The notes under the pieces were generated by a model, which saw only the letters and a program-made list of their open reading frames with translations, was not told the origin of the DNA and did not search any database. Shown here piece by piece: positions 7,647 through 17,569 of a DNA stretch of 49,135 bases (position 1 is the stretch's first letter; the number at the start of each line of letters is the position of its first letter). The position numbers were made by a program, and so were the translations under genes. This DNA is from Woeseiaceae bacterium (GTDB lineage: Bacteria; Pseudomonadota; Gammaproteobacteria; Steroidobacterales; Woeseiaceae), in the NCBI GenBank assembly GCA_028279985.1, contig JANQMR010000014.1, positions 1 through 49,135 of the forward strand, read 5' to 3'.

Positions 7647-7681
7647 CGCCCCCCGGCCGCACCGGCGGCTCCCCGGGGGCG
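7647..7681 (+). promoter_or_regulatory. Nested GC hairpin directly before the sigma factor start
   Basis: Outer arms CGCCCCC (7647-7653) and GGGGGCG (7675-7681) are perfect. Inside them GCCGC (7656-7660) pairs with GCGGC (7665-7669) around the loop ACCG. The hairpin ends 6 nt before the ATG at 7688, and the only purine-rich stretch able to act as a ribosome site, the G-run at 7675-7679, is inside the stem. This suggests translational control of the sigma factor. Confidence 0.5.
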
Positions 7682-7687
7682 CCAATC

Positions 7688-8302
7688 ATGAGCGGCTTTA
7701 GCCCCGCTGGCGATGTCACGAAGCTTCTTCGTGCCTGGTCGGCCGGTGATCGCTCCGCCGAAGCGGCGGTCTTTCCGATCGTCTACGACGAACTGCGCAG
7801 GATCGCGCGGACGGGCTTGAATGGCGACGCAGGCTCCATCACTCTGCAGGCCACCGATATCGTCAACGAGGCGTATCTGCGTTTGAGCAAGCAGCGCAAA
7901 TCGGACTGGCAGGACCGGCAGCACTTTTTTGCAATCACGGCTACGCTGGTGCGGCGTATCTTGCTGGACGCGGCGCGCAAGCGCCTCGCCGACAAGCGCG
8001 ACAAGCGCCGCGAGGCCATATCCCTGGATGCCCGGCCGGAATCGGATTGGCCGTCTCAGGCCATGAGCCCGTCCCGTGCGGCGGAGTTGATGGACCTGGA
8101 CGCCGCCTTGGCCGATCTCGCGCGGATTTTTCCCCGGCAGGCGCGTCTCGTCGAGCTTCGCTATTTCAGCGGCCTTTCCGTCCAGGAAAGCGCGCAATAC
8201 CTCGACGTGTCGTCGGCGACCGCAAAGCGAGACTGGACACTCGCAAAGGCCTGGCTACATCGACGGCTGTGTGACGTGGGCGCCGCTCCCGGTGGATTCT
8301 GA
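7688..8302 (+). CDS. ECF sigma factor paired with Ser/Thr kinase (TIGR02999-type)
   Basis: The 204-residue protein has region 2 at about 10-95 (DVTKLLRAWSAGD, VYDELRRIA, IVNEAYLRL, QHFFAITATLVRRILLDAAR) and region 4 at about 135-195 (DLARIFPRQARLVELRYFSGLS, then QESAQYLDVSSATAKRDW). These features match the TIGR02999 group of ECF sigma factors. The acidic motif usual just before the IVNEAYLRL-type helix (DAED in ordinary ECF factors) reads Q54-A-T56-D57. In the ECF43-type EcfP of Vibrio parahaemolyticus, activity needs phosphorylation of a threonine at this place by a neighbouring kinase. The gene overlaps the kinase gene by 32 nt. Regulation by that kinase at Thr56 is inference. Confidence 0.88.
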   Translation: MSGFSPAGDVTKLLRAWSAGDRSAEAAVFPIVYDELRRIARTGLNGDAGSITLQATDIVNEAYLRLSKQRKSDWQDRQHFFAITATLVRRILLDAARKRLADKRDKRREAISLDARPESDWPSQAMSPSRAAELMDLDAALADLARIFPRQARLVELRYFSGLSVQESAQYLDVSSATAKRDWTLAKAWLHRRLCDVGAAPGGF

Positions 8303-10646
8303 CCGGCTTGCGAGTCTTTTCGAGCGTGCCACGGCGCTGGACGATCGCCTCCGGCGTAGCGAGTTCGTCGCGGCCGAGACTGCGGGCGATCCCGCACTAC
8401 GCGCCGAGCTGGAATCCCTGATCCTGGCCCACGATTCGGCGGGCGACTTTCTCGAGGAGCCGGCCGTCGCCGAAGCCGCAGCCCTGATCCCCGACCTGCG
8501 CGGGTCCAATCCGGTCGGCCAGTCCATCGGTCCCTGGCGGGTGGAGGCCCTGATCGATACCGGCGGCATGGGCAGCGTGTATCGCGCCACGCGCATCGAG
8601 GAGGATTTCACCCAGATCGGCGCCCTCAAACTGGTACGCGTGGGTTTCGAAACGGATGAGCTGGTGCAGCGTTTTGCCCGCGAGAGGCAACTCCTGGCCT
8701 CGGTCGAGCATCCCCACATCGCGCGCCTGCTGGACGGGGGGACTACCGCTGAGGGCCTCCCGTGGCTGGCGATGGAGTACGTCGACGGGCTGCCTATCGA
8801 CGCCTACTCGGATCGCCGCCGGCTCACGCTGCAGCAGCGTCTGGATCTCTTCGATCAGCTCGCCGACGCCATTGGCTACCTCCATCAAAACCTGATCATT
8901 CACCGGGACATCAAGCGATCGAACGTGCTGGTGGACGCCAACGGTCATGTCCGCGTTCTCGACTTCGGTATCGCGAATCTCCTCGATGAGACCAGCGGCC
9001 AGGAAGAGGCGACGGCGGTACGGCGCCTGAGCCTTGCCGCGGCGGCGCCGGAACAGGTTCGCGGCGAGGCCGCGCGAACGGCGACCGATATCTATGCCCT
9101 GGGCGTATTGCTTTACCGGCTGCTCACAGGCGTTCCCCCTTACTGCATCACGAACGAGCTGAGTGCGACGCAGATCGAGGAGTTGATCTGCGAACGGGTG
9201 CCGAGCCCGGCAAGCCTGGCGCTGGCCGCAAGCGAGGACGCAAGCGCGCACGCGGAGCGATGTCGCAGTTCCCTTCGGCGCCTGGGCGGTGACCTGAGCG
9301 GCGATCTGGACGCGATCCTCGCCAAAACGCTGCACAAGGACCCGGCGCGCCGTTACGGTTCCGTCGCCGAGCTTCGCGCGGACATCCAGCGCCATCGCGA
9401 GAACCGGCCCATACTGGCACGCCCGGATTCCGCCGCTTACCGAACCCGGAAGTTCGTCCGGCGCTACTGGCGCGGTCTGGCAGCCACCACCGTCACCATG
9501 GCCGCCCTGGCAGTCGGTCTGATGGCTGCCCTGTGGCAGGCGGACGAAGCGCGCCACCAACGCGATCGGGCCGAGGCGATGAATGCATTCATGCAGGAGG
9601 TTCTCGCAGAGGCAGACCCTTACGAGGGCGACGTCGACAAGACCGTCCGGGAAGCCCTGGCGGAAGCCGGGGCGCTGCTGGATTCACGATTTGCCGATCA
9701 GCCCCTGCTGGAGTCGTCGCTGCGCACCAGCGTCGGCGCCGTGCAGATCACGCTCCTGGACCTGGACGCCGGCGAATCCAATCTCAATCGAGCGCTCGCC
9801 CTCACGGAGGATCGGTTGCCGCCGGAACATATCGACCGGCTGCGAGTCGAGGCCAACCTGGCGTGGCTTGCGAACGAGCGCGAAAACTACACGCAATCGC
9901 TGGAGCGCTACCAGAGCATTCTCGATCGGCTAAGCGACGAGCACGACCCCGATTTTCGTGCGATTGTGCATAACGACTTCGGTGTGGTACTGAACCATGT
10001 CGAGCGTTATGCGGATGCGCTGTCCCATCTTCAGACCGCAATGCGTCTTTCTCCGGAAGCCGCAGACCGGGTCGCTACCTTGATCAATCTCGGTTACGCA
10101 GCCGATGGCCTGGGAAGACTGGAGGAGGCCAAAGCGCACTACCAAGAAGCGATCGATGCGCTGCGGTCCCGGGGCGAGGCCGGCGTAACCGCCGACCTGG
10201 CGCATGTGCTGAACAACTACGGGAACATCCTCAGTCAGCAAGATCGCGACGACGAGGCGCTACCCTACTATCTCGAATCTCTCGACGTTCGCTACCGCGT
10301 GTTCGGACAGCGGTCCGAATCCGCAGCCACCCAGCATCTCAACGTCGGCCGGCTCTTGCTCGACATGCAGCGACCTGGGGAAGCACTGTCCCATCTCGAA
10401 ACGGCGGTAGAGCTGTTGCCTCTCTATCGCGACGAAACATCGGTTTACACCCTCGTTGCCCGGGCGTCTCACGCGCGGGCCGTGCTCCTGACCGATCCCG
10501 ACGGTCCCGGCCGGCAGCGGGCCTTGCAGACGCTCGAGACTACCCTCGGACACATGCAGGCGGAAGACGCCATCCGCGCCTCGCGTTTTGCCGAGCAGAC
10601 GGCGCAGTGGCTGAAAGCCGGAGCCGCGGCGCCAGACTCACCCTGA
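8271..10646 (+). CDS. Transmembrane Ser/Thr protein kinase with TPR-like region
   Basis: The 791-residue protein starts at GTG 8271 inside the sigma factor gene, which implies coupled translation. The Hanks-type kinase domain covers about residues 88-385: glycine loop DTGGMGSVY (97-104), lysine K120, catalytic HRD at 211-213 with DIKRSN, DFG at 231-233, and APEQ at about 259-262 after a relatively short activation segment. All catalytic residues are present. A single transmembrane helix lies at about 402-422. The C-terminal 370 residues are helical repeats of TPR type, with recurring ALxxL and Y-x-x-A/S patterns, and would be outside the cytoplasm. The kinase most likely senses an envelope signal and phosphorylates the paired sigma factor; the signal is unknown. 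Confidence 0.93.
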   Translation: MTWAPLPVDSDRLASLFERATALDDRLRRSEFVAAETAGDPALRAELESLILAHDSAGDFLEEPAVAEAAALIPDLRGSNPVGQSIGPWRVEALIDTGGMGSVYRATRIEEDFTQIGALKLVRVGFETDELVQRFARERQLLASVEHPHIARLLDGGTTAEGLPWLAMEYVDGLPIDAYSDRRRLTLQQRLDLFDQLADAIGYLHQNLIIHRDIKRSNVLVDANGHVRVLDFGIANLLDETSGQEEATAVRRLSLAAAAPEQVRGEAARTATDIYALGVLLYRLLTGVPPYCITNELSATQIEELICERVPSPASLALAASEDASAHAERCRSSLRRLGGDLSGDLDAILAKTLHKDPARRYGSVAELRADIQRHRENRPILARPDSAAYRTRKFVRRYWRGLAATTVTMAALAVGLMAALWQADEARHQRDRAEAMNAFMQEVLAEADPYEGDVDKTVREALAEAGALLDSRFADQPLLESSLRTSVGAVQITLLDLDAGESNLNRALALTEDRLPPEHIDRLRVEANLAWLANERENYTQSLERYQSILDRLSDEHDPDFRAIVHNDFGVVLNHVERYADALSHLQTAMRLSPEAADRVATLINLGYAADGLGRLEEAKAHYQEAIDALRSRGEAGVTADLAHVLNNYGNILSQQDRDDEALPYYLESLDVRYRVFGQRSESAATQHLNVGRLLLDMQRPGEALSHLETAVELLPLYRDETSVYTLVARASHARAVLLTDPDGPGRQRALQTLETTLGHMQAEDAIRASRFAEQTAQWLKAGAAAPDSP

Positions 10647-10714
10647 GTTCGGGGTCGCCGTCGTCGCTGTTGTCGCCACGGCCGCCATCGTCGCGATTGT
10701 CACGATCGTCGCGC

Positions 10715-10746
10715 CCTGATCCGTGTCCTGATCCGTGTCCTGATCC
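10715..10746. repeat. 12-bp tandem repeat after the kinase gene
   Basis: CCTGATCCGTGT occurs at 10715-10726 and 10727-10738, followed by a partial third copy, CCTGATCC, to 10746. It is noncoding. The preceding stretch is also a low-complexity run of TCG/CGTC-type triplets. Confidence 0.7.
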
Positions 10747-10747
10747 A

Positions 10748-10791
10748 GGCCTGAAAAAAGCAGGCCCGAAAAAAGATTGAGCCTTTTTTAT
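10748..10791 (+). terminator. Probable intrinsic terminator of the sigma factor/kinase transcript
   Basis: GGCCTG and CAGGCC form a 6-bp stem around AAAAAAG. Immediately downstream, AAAAAAG (10770-10776) can pair with CTTTTTT, giving a second structure that ends in a T6 run (10784-10789). A hairpin followed by a T-run about 100-140 bp after the kinase stop fits Rho-independent termination, separating the kinase from the giant downstream gene. Confidence 0.6.
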
Positions 10792-10912
10792 CCGCGCCCG
10801 CGCGTAGGCAGGTACGCGGACTCTCTGTGGCGACAGCGGCAGCGACCGCGCGCCTGGCGGCGACACCGGTTCGCGGCCATGGGTTTTCGGCACCATGGAG
10901 GGATTAAATATA

Positions 10913-13900
10913 ATGAAAATTCAATGGCTTATAAGGGTATTGGGGGCGTTTTCAATACTGCCGGCCTCCCTGGCCTCGGCGAGCCCCGTGTTCTATCAGG
11001 TGGACTCGCTCGGCGGCGATCGCTGGGAGTACCACTACACCCTGGGCAACCAGACCAGTGAGTTCATCGAAGGCCTGACCGTTTTCTTCGAATTCGATCT
11101 GTTCACGAATCTGAGCATCACCGGCAATGCCAATGCCGGCACGTTCGATGAATGGGACGACGAAGTCTCCGACCCCGACGCGGCGCTACCCGACGACGGG
11201 TTCGGCGACTGGCTGGCCCTCGGCGCGCCCCTGGCCCCAGGGGGCAGTCTCGATGGGTTCAGCATTGCCTTCGATTACCTGGGCGCGGGCAGCCCAGGTT
11301 CGCAGTTCTTCGAGGTGTACCGCCTGGAGTTCGCCGATTTCGACTTCCTCTATCAGGCGGTGATCGAAGAAGGCTTCACGACGCCTTTACCGGTGGAACC
11401 GCCTGCGACGAGCATTCCTTCGCCGTCGTCGTTGTCGCTGCTGTTCATGGGGCTCGCCTTGCTGGTGGTGAGAAAGCTCCCGGGGGCCGGCAGGACGCCG
11501 ATGCGCCGCCGGTACCGGGCGCCGGCGGCGTTTCTGGGCTTGCTGGTCCCGCTGCTCGTGCTGCCGATTGACGAGGTTCGCGCCTCCGTCGAGGCCATAT
11601 CGCCGGGCGAACGGACGCTGGTCGATCGAGACCGCAAGGGGCGTCTTTTCTTCGATTACACCTATCGGATCAGCTTCAGCTACAGCGGCGATCCGCTGAC
11701 GGGCGTGGTCGCGACGGTCACCTCGCGGTCGCGCAATACCCGGATTGTCGACGGTGAAATCGTCATCGGCGAATTGACCGCGGGCACGGTGACACCGGCC
11801 GATACTTTCACGATCCGCCACAATCGCCGCTTCCGGTTCAACCCCGACGATCTGGTGTGGAGTTTCGTGGCCGACGAACCGCCGCCGGTCGGGGACAACG
11901 CGCCGGAGATCGTATCCGCGCCGGTTGTCAGCGGGACTGCGGGAACCTCCTACACGTATCCCGTGATCGCGCAGGATGCGGATGCCGGCGATGTCCTCAC
12001 GTATCGTCTCGCCCTGGCGCCGCAAGGTATGTCGATCGACCCGTCATCCGGCGTCATTCAGTGGACGCCGCCGGCCGCGGTCGCCACCGACGTCGATGTG
12101 CGGGTTGCCGACACGACGGGTCGTGAGGATCGACAGATTTATCTGTTGCGGGTGGCCGAGCGCGACGGCGATCAGCCGCCTGTCTTGGACCCGATCCCCG
12201 ACTGGACCTTGCGGACCGGCGAGAGCTTTCAAACCACCGTGACCGGCCGCGACCCGGAAGGATCGGCGCTCACCTACCGCGTGGAGCAGGGCCCGCCGGG
12301 GTTGGCCATAAGCCCCTCCAGCGGCGTTCTGCGTTTTACCGCCCATGCCGCCACGGGTGTCAGCCCGGCAACGGTATCGGCCTCCGATCCCGGCGGTTTG
12401 CAGGCGTCGCAGACGTTCTCTATTACCGTGACGCAACTGGAGGCCAATGCGCCGCCAGTCATCGATCCCATCGGGGATCAGCAGGTTTCGATCGGGCAGA
12501 GTCTTAGGCTTCGCTTCAGCGCCAGCGACCCCGATGAGGGCGACCTCCTCGATTTTGACCTTCTCGATGTCCCGCCGGGCGCCCAGTTCGATGACAACGA
12601 TCCGTCGCTGACATGGACACCCACGGCCAGCGATGCGGGGCTGCGTCGTCTTACGCTGCGCGTCACCGATTCGGCGGGCGTTTCCGTTTCACGGACGTTT
12701 GGTATAGAGGTATTGACGCCGGCCCGGCCGCCGGTCGCGATAGACGACGGGTACACGGTCGGGATACGCGACACATTGCAGGTCACGGCACCCGGTGTGC
12801 TCGCCAACGATACGGATCCCAATGGCGACGTGCTGTTTTCCCAGGATGTCCGGCAGCCGGACCTGGGGACTCTGCAGGCGTTTGGCGATGATGGCGGGTT
12901 CAGCTACCTGCCTCCGCCGATTCCGCCCATAGAAATCGGCCTCGTCGAAAAGTGCCGTACGGCAAACCGCGTTTCGAAAGGAACGATTTCAGTGGCAGAC
13001 GTCGATCAGGATGGCGTCGTGGAACTGGTCGGCCTGGTGGCCGGCGGGCGAAACCGGCTGTTTACCTCGGTCTTCGTCGTCGACGGCAGGGATTGCTCCA
13101 CGGAAAGCGCGAACACGGTTCCAGAGTTCGTCGGCGCTGCGTCATCGTCGAACACGGACACGCTCGTCAATCTGGACGACGATCCCGAGTTGGAAGTCGT
13201 GGGCCAGTATCTCCGTTTCAACGCGGGAGGAATACGCGATGAGCGGCTTTACGCACTCAATCTGGATGGCACCCCGCTGGCAGCCTGGCCTTCGAGCGGG
13301 CTTTCCGAGCCCAACTCGTTCACTACCGCGCTCAATAGTGGCAACGTACTCGCTAGCCCCGTGGCGGCAGATCTCGATGGCGACGGCGCCCCTGAACTGA
13401 TTACGGGGCTGACCAACGTCTCCCAGAATACGACGGTCCAGAACACCACCCGTGCGGCTGTCGTTGCCTATGACGGTCGCACCGGCAGCGTGCTATGGGA
13501 GTTCGTCGGCGGTATCACGTACTCGATAGGGCGAGCGGCGGTGCCGACGATCGTCGATCTGGATCTCGACGGCGATACGGAAATCATCTGGAGCGAGCAC
13601 GTGCTCGATCACACCGGCGCGCTGCTGTTCGATTTGCCGGTGGAGCAAACCATCCGCAATGGCGGTAACAGTTTTCTCACGGTTGCCATTGCTAACTTCG
13701 ACACCGATGCGTACCCGGAAATCATTGGCTACGACGCCAGCAACATCGCGCTTTACGCGCACGACGGTTCCATTCAGTGGACCCGGGCCAGGGACTCCGG
13801 CGGTTTTGGTTTTCCGTGGACCGACATCACCGTCGCGGAGCTGGACGGGGACCGTTTCCCCGAATTCGTGATGATGCTCGAGAACGAGGGTGGCAGCGAC

Positions 13901-16693
13901 CTCGCGTTGTACGCCTTCGACGACGACGGCAGCCAGCTCTGGGAGCACGCGTCTTTGGGATTCGTCGTCAAGGGATTCAATCAGAACCGCTCCTCCTCGC
14001 CGGTGGCCTTCGACTTCGATCGTGACGGCATAGACGAACTCATTCAGTTCAAGGCTGCGAGCGCCGACGACGTGCATCCCTCCGGCCTCTACATCATCGA
14101 TGGCGAGACCGGGAACATCATCACCTTCGAACCCGGCAACGCCCAGAACAACAACGACGAAGCCTTGACCGTCGCCGACGTCGACGGCGACGGCAGCGCG
14201 GAAATCCTGACCAACTTTTCGACGGAGTTCGGCGCGGACTCGGTGCAGATCTGGGACAACCTGCCGGGCGAACCGTTTCCGCCGGGCCCGGTCATCCGTT
14301 CGGGAAGCAGCAGTCAACCGACCTGGGTGAACGACGACGCCAGTCTGCCGGCACGGATCGAGCCCCACTGGCTGATCCCGGGACTCAACAAGGTCAACGC
14401 CGCGGTCGTCGTCCCCGATCCGGCCACGGACGAGGTGGACAGCTTCGAGTACGTAGCGAGCGATGGCGGTCTCGAGTCCAATACGGCCACCGTGCGTATC
14501 ACCCTGGCCGCGGCCAATGCGCCGCGCATCGTTTCCTCGCCGCCGGATGCCGGGTCGCCCGGATTTCTTTTCGCCTACGCCGCTCTGGCGACGGATGCGG
14601 ATGTTGGAGATTCACTGAGTTTCGAGCTGCTCGAAGCGCCCGAGGGCATGCTGATCGACCAATTCGGCGTCCTGAGCTGGGTTCCTACCGGCGAACAGGC
14701 AGGCCCACACCAGGTCGAGCTGTTGGTGACGGACGGCCAGGGCAACGCGGACCGGCAGTCGTTCACCATCGACATCCGTCCGCCGGTGACAGTACCCGCC
14801 CTGATAGGGCTCTCGAGGTCGGAAGCCCTGGCGGCGCTCGAGTCGGCGTCCCTGGGCGCCGGCAACGTGGCGGAGACTTTCAGTCTCACCGCGCCCGAAG
14901 GCACGGTCGCGTTTCAGGGTATCGAGTCAGGTTCACAGGTCGCGGCCGGTAGCCGGATCGATTTTCGCCTGTCCCTGGGGCCGCAACCGATTTTCGTTCC
15001 GGCGTTGGCGAACTTGCCGCGATCCGCTGCCGAACTGCGGCTGACCGACCTGACCTTGTCGGTCGGCAACGTCTCGTTCGCCAACAGCGATACGGTGCCG
15101 CAGGGGTCGGTCATCAGTCAGAGTGTGCCCGCGGCCTCGGAGGTGCTGCCCGGTACCGCGGTGGACTTCGTCGTCTCCGGCGGCCCGGCGCTGGATTTCC
15201 AGGTCTCGGCCAATCTCGTGCCCAGCGGTGGCGGCGCCAGTTTCCGGATCGCGACTTTCAGCCCGTCCGGTGAGCCCACGGCTTTGCCGGGCGATCTGTC
15301 GATATCCGTCATCCCCGACGCCGAGGCCTCGGGCGATCCGGTCGCGGCCGACGAAACCGGTCTGTCGACGGGCGCTTCGACACGCGGCCTGTTCACCGTG
15401 CGTGTGGAATCGGCCAGCCTCGCTGCCCTGGTCGAGGAGGATATCCTGGTCGATCCGGGATTTGCCGTGGACGCGCTGCAAGCGGCTTATGGCACCCTGT
15501 CGGAGCAACTGGCGGACATCGGCCAGACTGTCGCCGAGCTCGCCGCCGCGCTGCGCGAGAATAACTTGGCGGACATCGCGGCCGCGGGCAGCCGCCTTAG
15601 AGATCTGCGCGACGCCATCGATCTCGACGAGTTGCAGTTGACGCCCGCGGTGGATCCGGGCGACGGATTCCTGCCCGCGACCGTTCCCGGCTTCCCGAAC
15701 AGCACCGACGAAGCCTTCAATCGACAACTCAAGCGGATGCTCGCGTCGGTGCGCGAGAGCGCGGAGTTCCTCGACCGGCTGCGGCCGGGAGCGGCCCGGG
15801 ACGACGATATCCGCGCCGCGTTTCTCAACAGCCGCTTGCAAGCGCAGGCGGCCTCGTTCAACAACCAGAACTTCTCGACCCGGGGCCTGGTTGCCGAAGC
15901 CGGCGGGCTCTACGAATTGCTGTCGCTGCGCCTGCCCCAATTGATACTCAACGATCTGAACGTGCTCGTCGGAGAGTTGGAGTCGTCGGGGCTGTTGGTC
16001 AACGAGCTAAGGCCTGAGGCTTTCTACGAAGGCATCGTGCCGCTTCCGGGCATGGAGTCGGAGCTTGCATGGCGTGAGAGTCCCGCGTTCTTTTCGCTGG
16101 CGGGTGTCGTTTCGGCGAGTGGGATCCGCAACAGGATCATCAAGAGGCTGTACCTGAAGATCGTCTTCAAGGTCGTGAAGCTCTCCCAGAACCTCGTGGC
16201 GGAGGGATTACTGCGGGAGTCTACCGATGCCGTGGCCATACCCGGCATCGTCACCGGTGCGTCGCAGTCGTTCCACGTGTTCGAGTCGGGACACTCGATC
16301 GTCGAAGCGTTCTCCGCCGCCAACTTACCCGACGGTCACGTGATTCAGGTCATCGGGCCTACGCTCATATCCGAGCTCGCATCGGCCATAGCGGGTGTCC
16401 AAGGCGTTCGCTTCAACAGCCGCAATGCCATGAAACGGTCCGTCAAGCAGGTCAAGACAGCCGCCGGCAACGCCCAGGCGGTACTGAGGCAGCAGTACAA
16501 GCAGGTCACCCCGGACCAATTGATCAGAGGCTGCGTGTTCAGCGGCGCTGTCGGTTGCCAGCAGCTCGGGATCACCGACGGCTTGCCGATCGTGCATCGG
16601 GACGGCGGATTCCCCGCGCCGGTGCTGCTGATTGTCCACGATGTAGTAGGAGGCAATGTGACCGTCGGCTCGTTCTTTTTCTATCCCAACTGA
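10913..16693 (+). CDS. Giant secreted protein: PEP-CTERM-like N-terminus, Ig-like domains, inserted beta-propeller, PASTA pair
   Basis: The protein has 1926 residues from the ATG at 10913, chosen because GGAGGGA lies 9 nt upstream. A signal peptide (about 1-25) and a beta-rich domain end near residue 195 in IPSPSSLSLLFMGLALLVV plus a basic tail, which resembles a PEP-CTERM sorting signal. MRRRYR at 11501 then starts what looks like a second signal peptide. Next come putative-Ig (He_PIG-like) domains at about 11897-12160, 12169-12435 and 12442-12720. A cadherin-like domain opens at 12724 (GVLANDTDPNGD). About eight FG-GAP/VCBS-type repeats follow (12960-14230) with DxDxDG calcium loops (DLDGDG, DVDGDG). 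The cadherin-like domain then closes (FEYVASDGG, about 14445-14475). A fourth Ig-like unit, two PASTA domains (14788-15183) and a helical C-terminus complete it. It is probably a cell-surface or released adhesin-like protein. Confidence 0.85.
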   Translation: MKIQWLIRVLGAFSILPASLASASPVFYQVDSLGGDRWEYHYTLGNQTSEFIEGLTVFFEFDLFTNLSITGNANAGTFDEWDDEVSDPDAALPDDGFGDWLALGAPLAPGGSLDGFSIAFDYLGAGSPGSQFFEVYRLEFADFDFLYQAVIEEGFTTPLPVEPPATSIPSPSSLSLLFMGLALLVVRKLPGAGRTPMRRRYRAPAAFLGLLVPLLVLPIDEVRASVEAISPGERTLVDRDRKGRLFFDYTYRISFSYSGDPLTGVVATVTSRSRNTRIVDGEIVIGELTAGTVTPADTFTIRHNRRFRFNPDDLVWSFVADEPPPVGDNAPEIVSAPVVSGTAGTSYTYPVIAQDADAGDVLTYRLALAPQGMSIDPSSGVIQWTPPAAVATDVDVRVADTTGREDRQIYLLRVAERDGDQPPVLDPIPDWTLRTGESFQTTVTGRDPEGSALTYRVEQGPPGLAISPSSGVLRFTAHAATGVSPATVSASDPGGLQASQTFSITVTQLEANAPPVIDPIGDQQVSIGQSLRLRFSASDPDEGDLLDFDLLDVPPGAQFDDNDPSLTWTPTASDAGLRRLTLRVTDSAGVSVSRTFGIEVLTPARPPVAIDDGYTVGIRDTLQVTAPGVLANDTDPNGDVLFSQDVRQPDLGTLQAFGDDGGFSYLPPPIPPIEIGLVEKCRTANRVSKGTISVADVDQDGVVELVGLVAGGRNRLFTSVFVVDGRDCSTESANTVPEFVGAASSSNTDTLVNLDDDPELEVVGQYLRFNAGGIRDERLYALNLDGTPLAAWPSSGLSEPNSFTTALNSGNVLASPVAADLDGDGAPELITGLTNVSQNTTVQNTTRAAVVAYDGRTGSVLWEFVGGITYSIGRAAVPTIVDLDLDGDTEIIWSEHVLDHTGALLFDLPVEQTIRNGGNSFLTVAIANFDTDAYPEIIGYDASNIALYAHDGSIQWTRARDSGGFGFPWTDITVAELDGDRFPEFVMMLENEGGSDLALYAFDDDGSQLWEHASLGFVVKGFNQNRSSSPVAFDFDRDGIDELIQFKAASADDVHPSGLYIIDGETGNIITFEPGNAQNNNDEALTVADVDGDGSAEILTNFSTEFGADSVQIWDNLPGEPFPPGPVIRSGSSSQPTWVNDDASLPARIEPHWLIPGLNKVNAAVVVPDPATDEVDSFEYVASDGGLESNTATVRITLAAANAPRIVSSPPDAGSPGFLFAYAALATDADVGDSLSFELLEAPEGMLIDQFGVLSWVPTGEQAGPHQVELLVTDGQGNADRQSFTIDIRPPVTVPALIGLSRSEALAALESASLGAGNVAETFSLTAPEGTVAFQGIESGSQVAAGSRIDFRLSLGPQPIFVPALANLPRSAAELRLTDLTLSVGNVSFANSDTVPQGSVISQSVPAASEVLPGTAVDFVVSGGPALDFQVSANLVPSGGGASFRIATFSPSGEPTALPGDLSISVIPDAEASGDPVAADETGLSTGASTRGLFTVRVESASLAALVEEDILVDPGFAVDALQAAYGTLSEQLADIGQTVAELAAALRENNLADIAAAGSRLRDLRDAIDLDELQLTPAVDPGDGFLPATVPGFPNSTDEAFNRQLKRMLASVRESAEFLDRLRPGAARDDDIRAAFLNSRLQAQAASFNNQNFSTRGLVAEAGGLYELLSLRLPQLILNDLNVLVGELESSGLLVNELRPEAFYEGIVPLPGMESELAWRESPAFFSLAGVVSASGIRNRIIKRLYLKIVFKVVKLSQNLVAEGLLRESTDAVAIPGIVTGASQSFHVFESGHSIVEAFSAANLPDGHVIQVIGPTLISELASAIAGVQGVRFNSRNAMKRSVKQVKTAAGNAQAVLRQQYKQVTPDQLIRGCVFSGAVGCQQLGITDGLPIVHRDGGFPAPVLLIVHDVVGGNVTVGSFFFYPN
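11501..11590 (+). other. Internal second signal peptide / candidate alternative start in the giant gene
   Basis: In frame at 11501 is an ATG opening MRRRYRAPAAFLGLLVPL, continuing to a VRAS cleavage-like site: basic n-region, hydrophobic h-region and small-residue c-region. AGGA sits 5-9 nt upstream. It directly follows the PEP-CTERM-like tail of the upstream part. Either two formerly separate genes have been fused by loss of a stop, or a shorter protein is also made from this start. Confidence 0.6.
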
Positions 16694-16721
16694 TCTATCT
16701 CGACTGAAGCTCGGTGCGTAG

Positions 16722-17408
<687 letters not shown>

Positions 17409-17569
17409 GATCCTGCCTGGCATTGATTGGACGGCCTCACTTTAACAACCTCGATCAATATGGCGTAACCGCATCCGCAAACGCCTGGTGTCCTGTCCGG
17501 CGACTTGTTCAACGAATCCAGGTTCAACACTCTGATCGCCAGCATTCTGCACAAGTACGTTGAGGGCCG

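Noticed and set aside
11387..12025. Long minus-strand open frames opposite the giant gene
   Set aside because: They are antisense shadows caused by GC-rich codon use; no family features, and the plus strand has clear domains.
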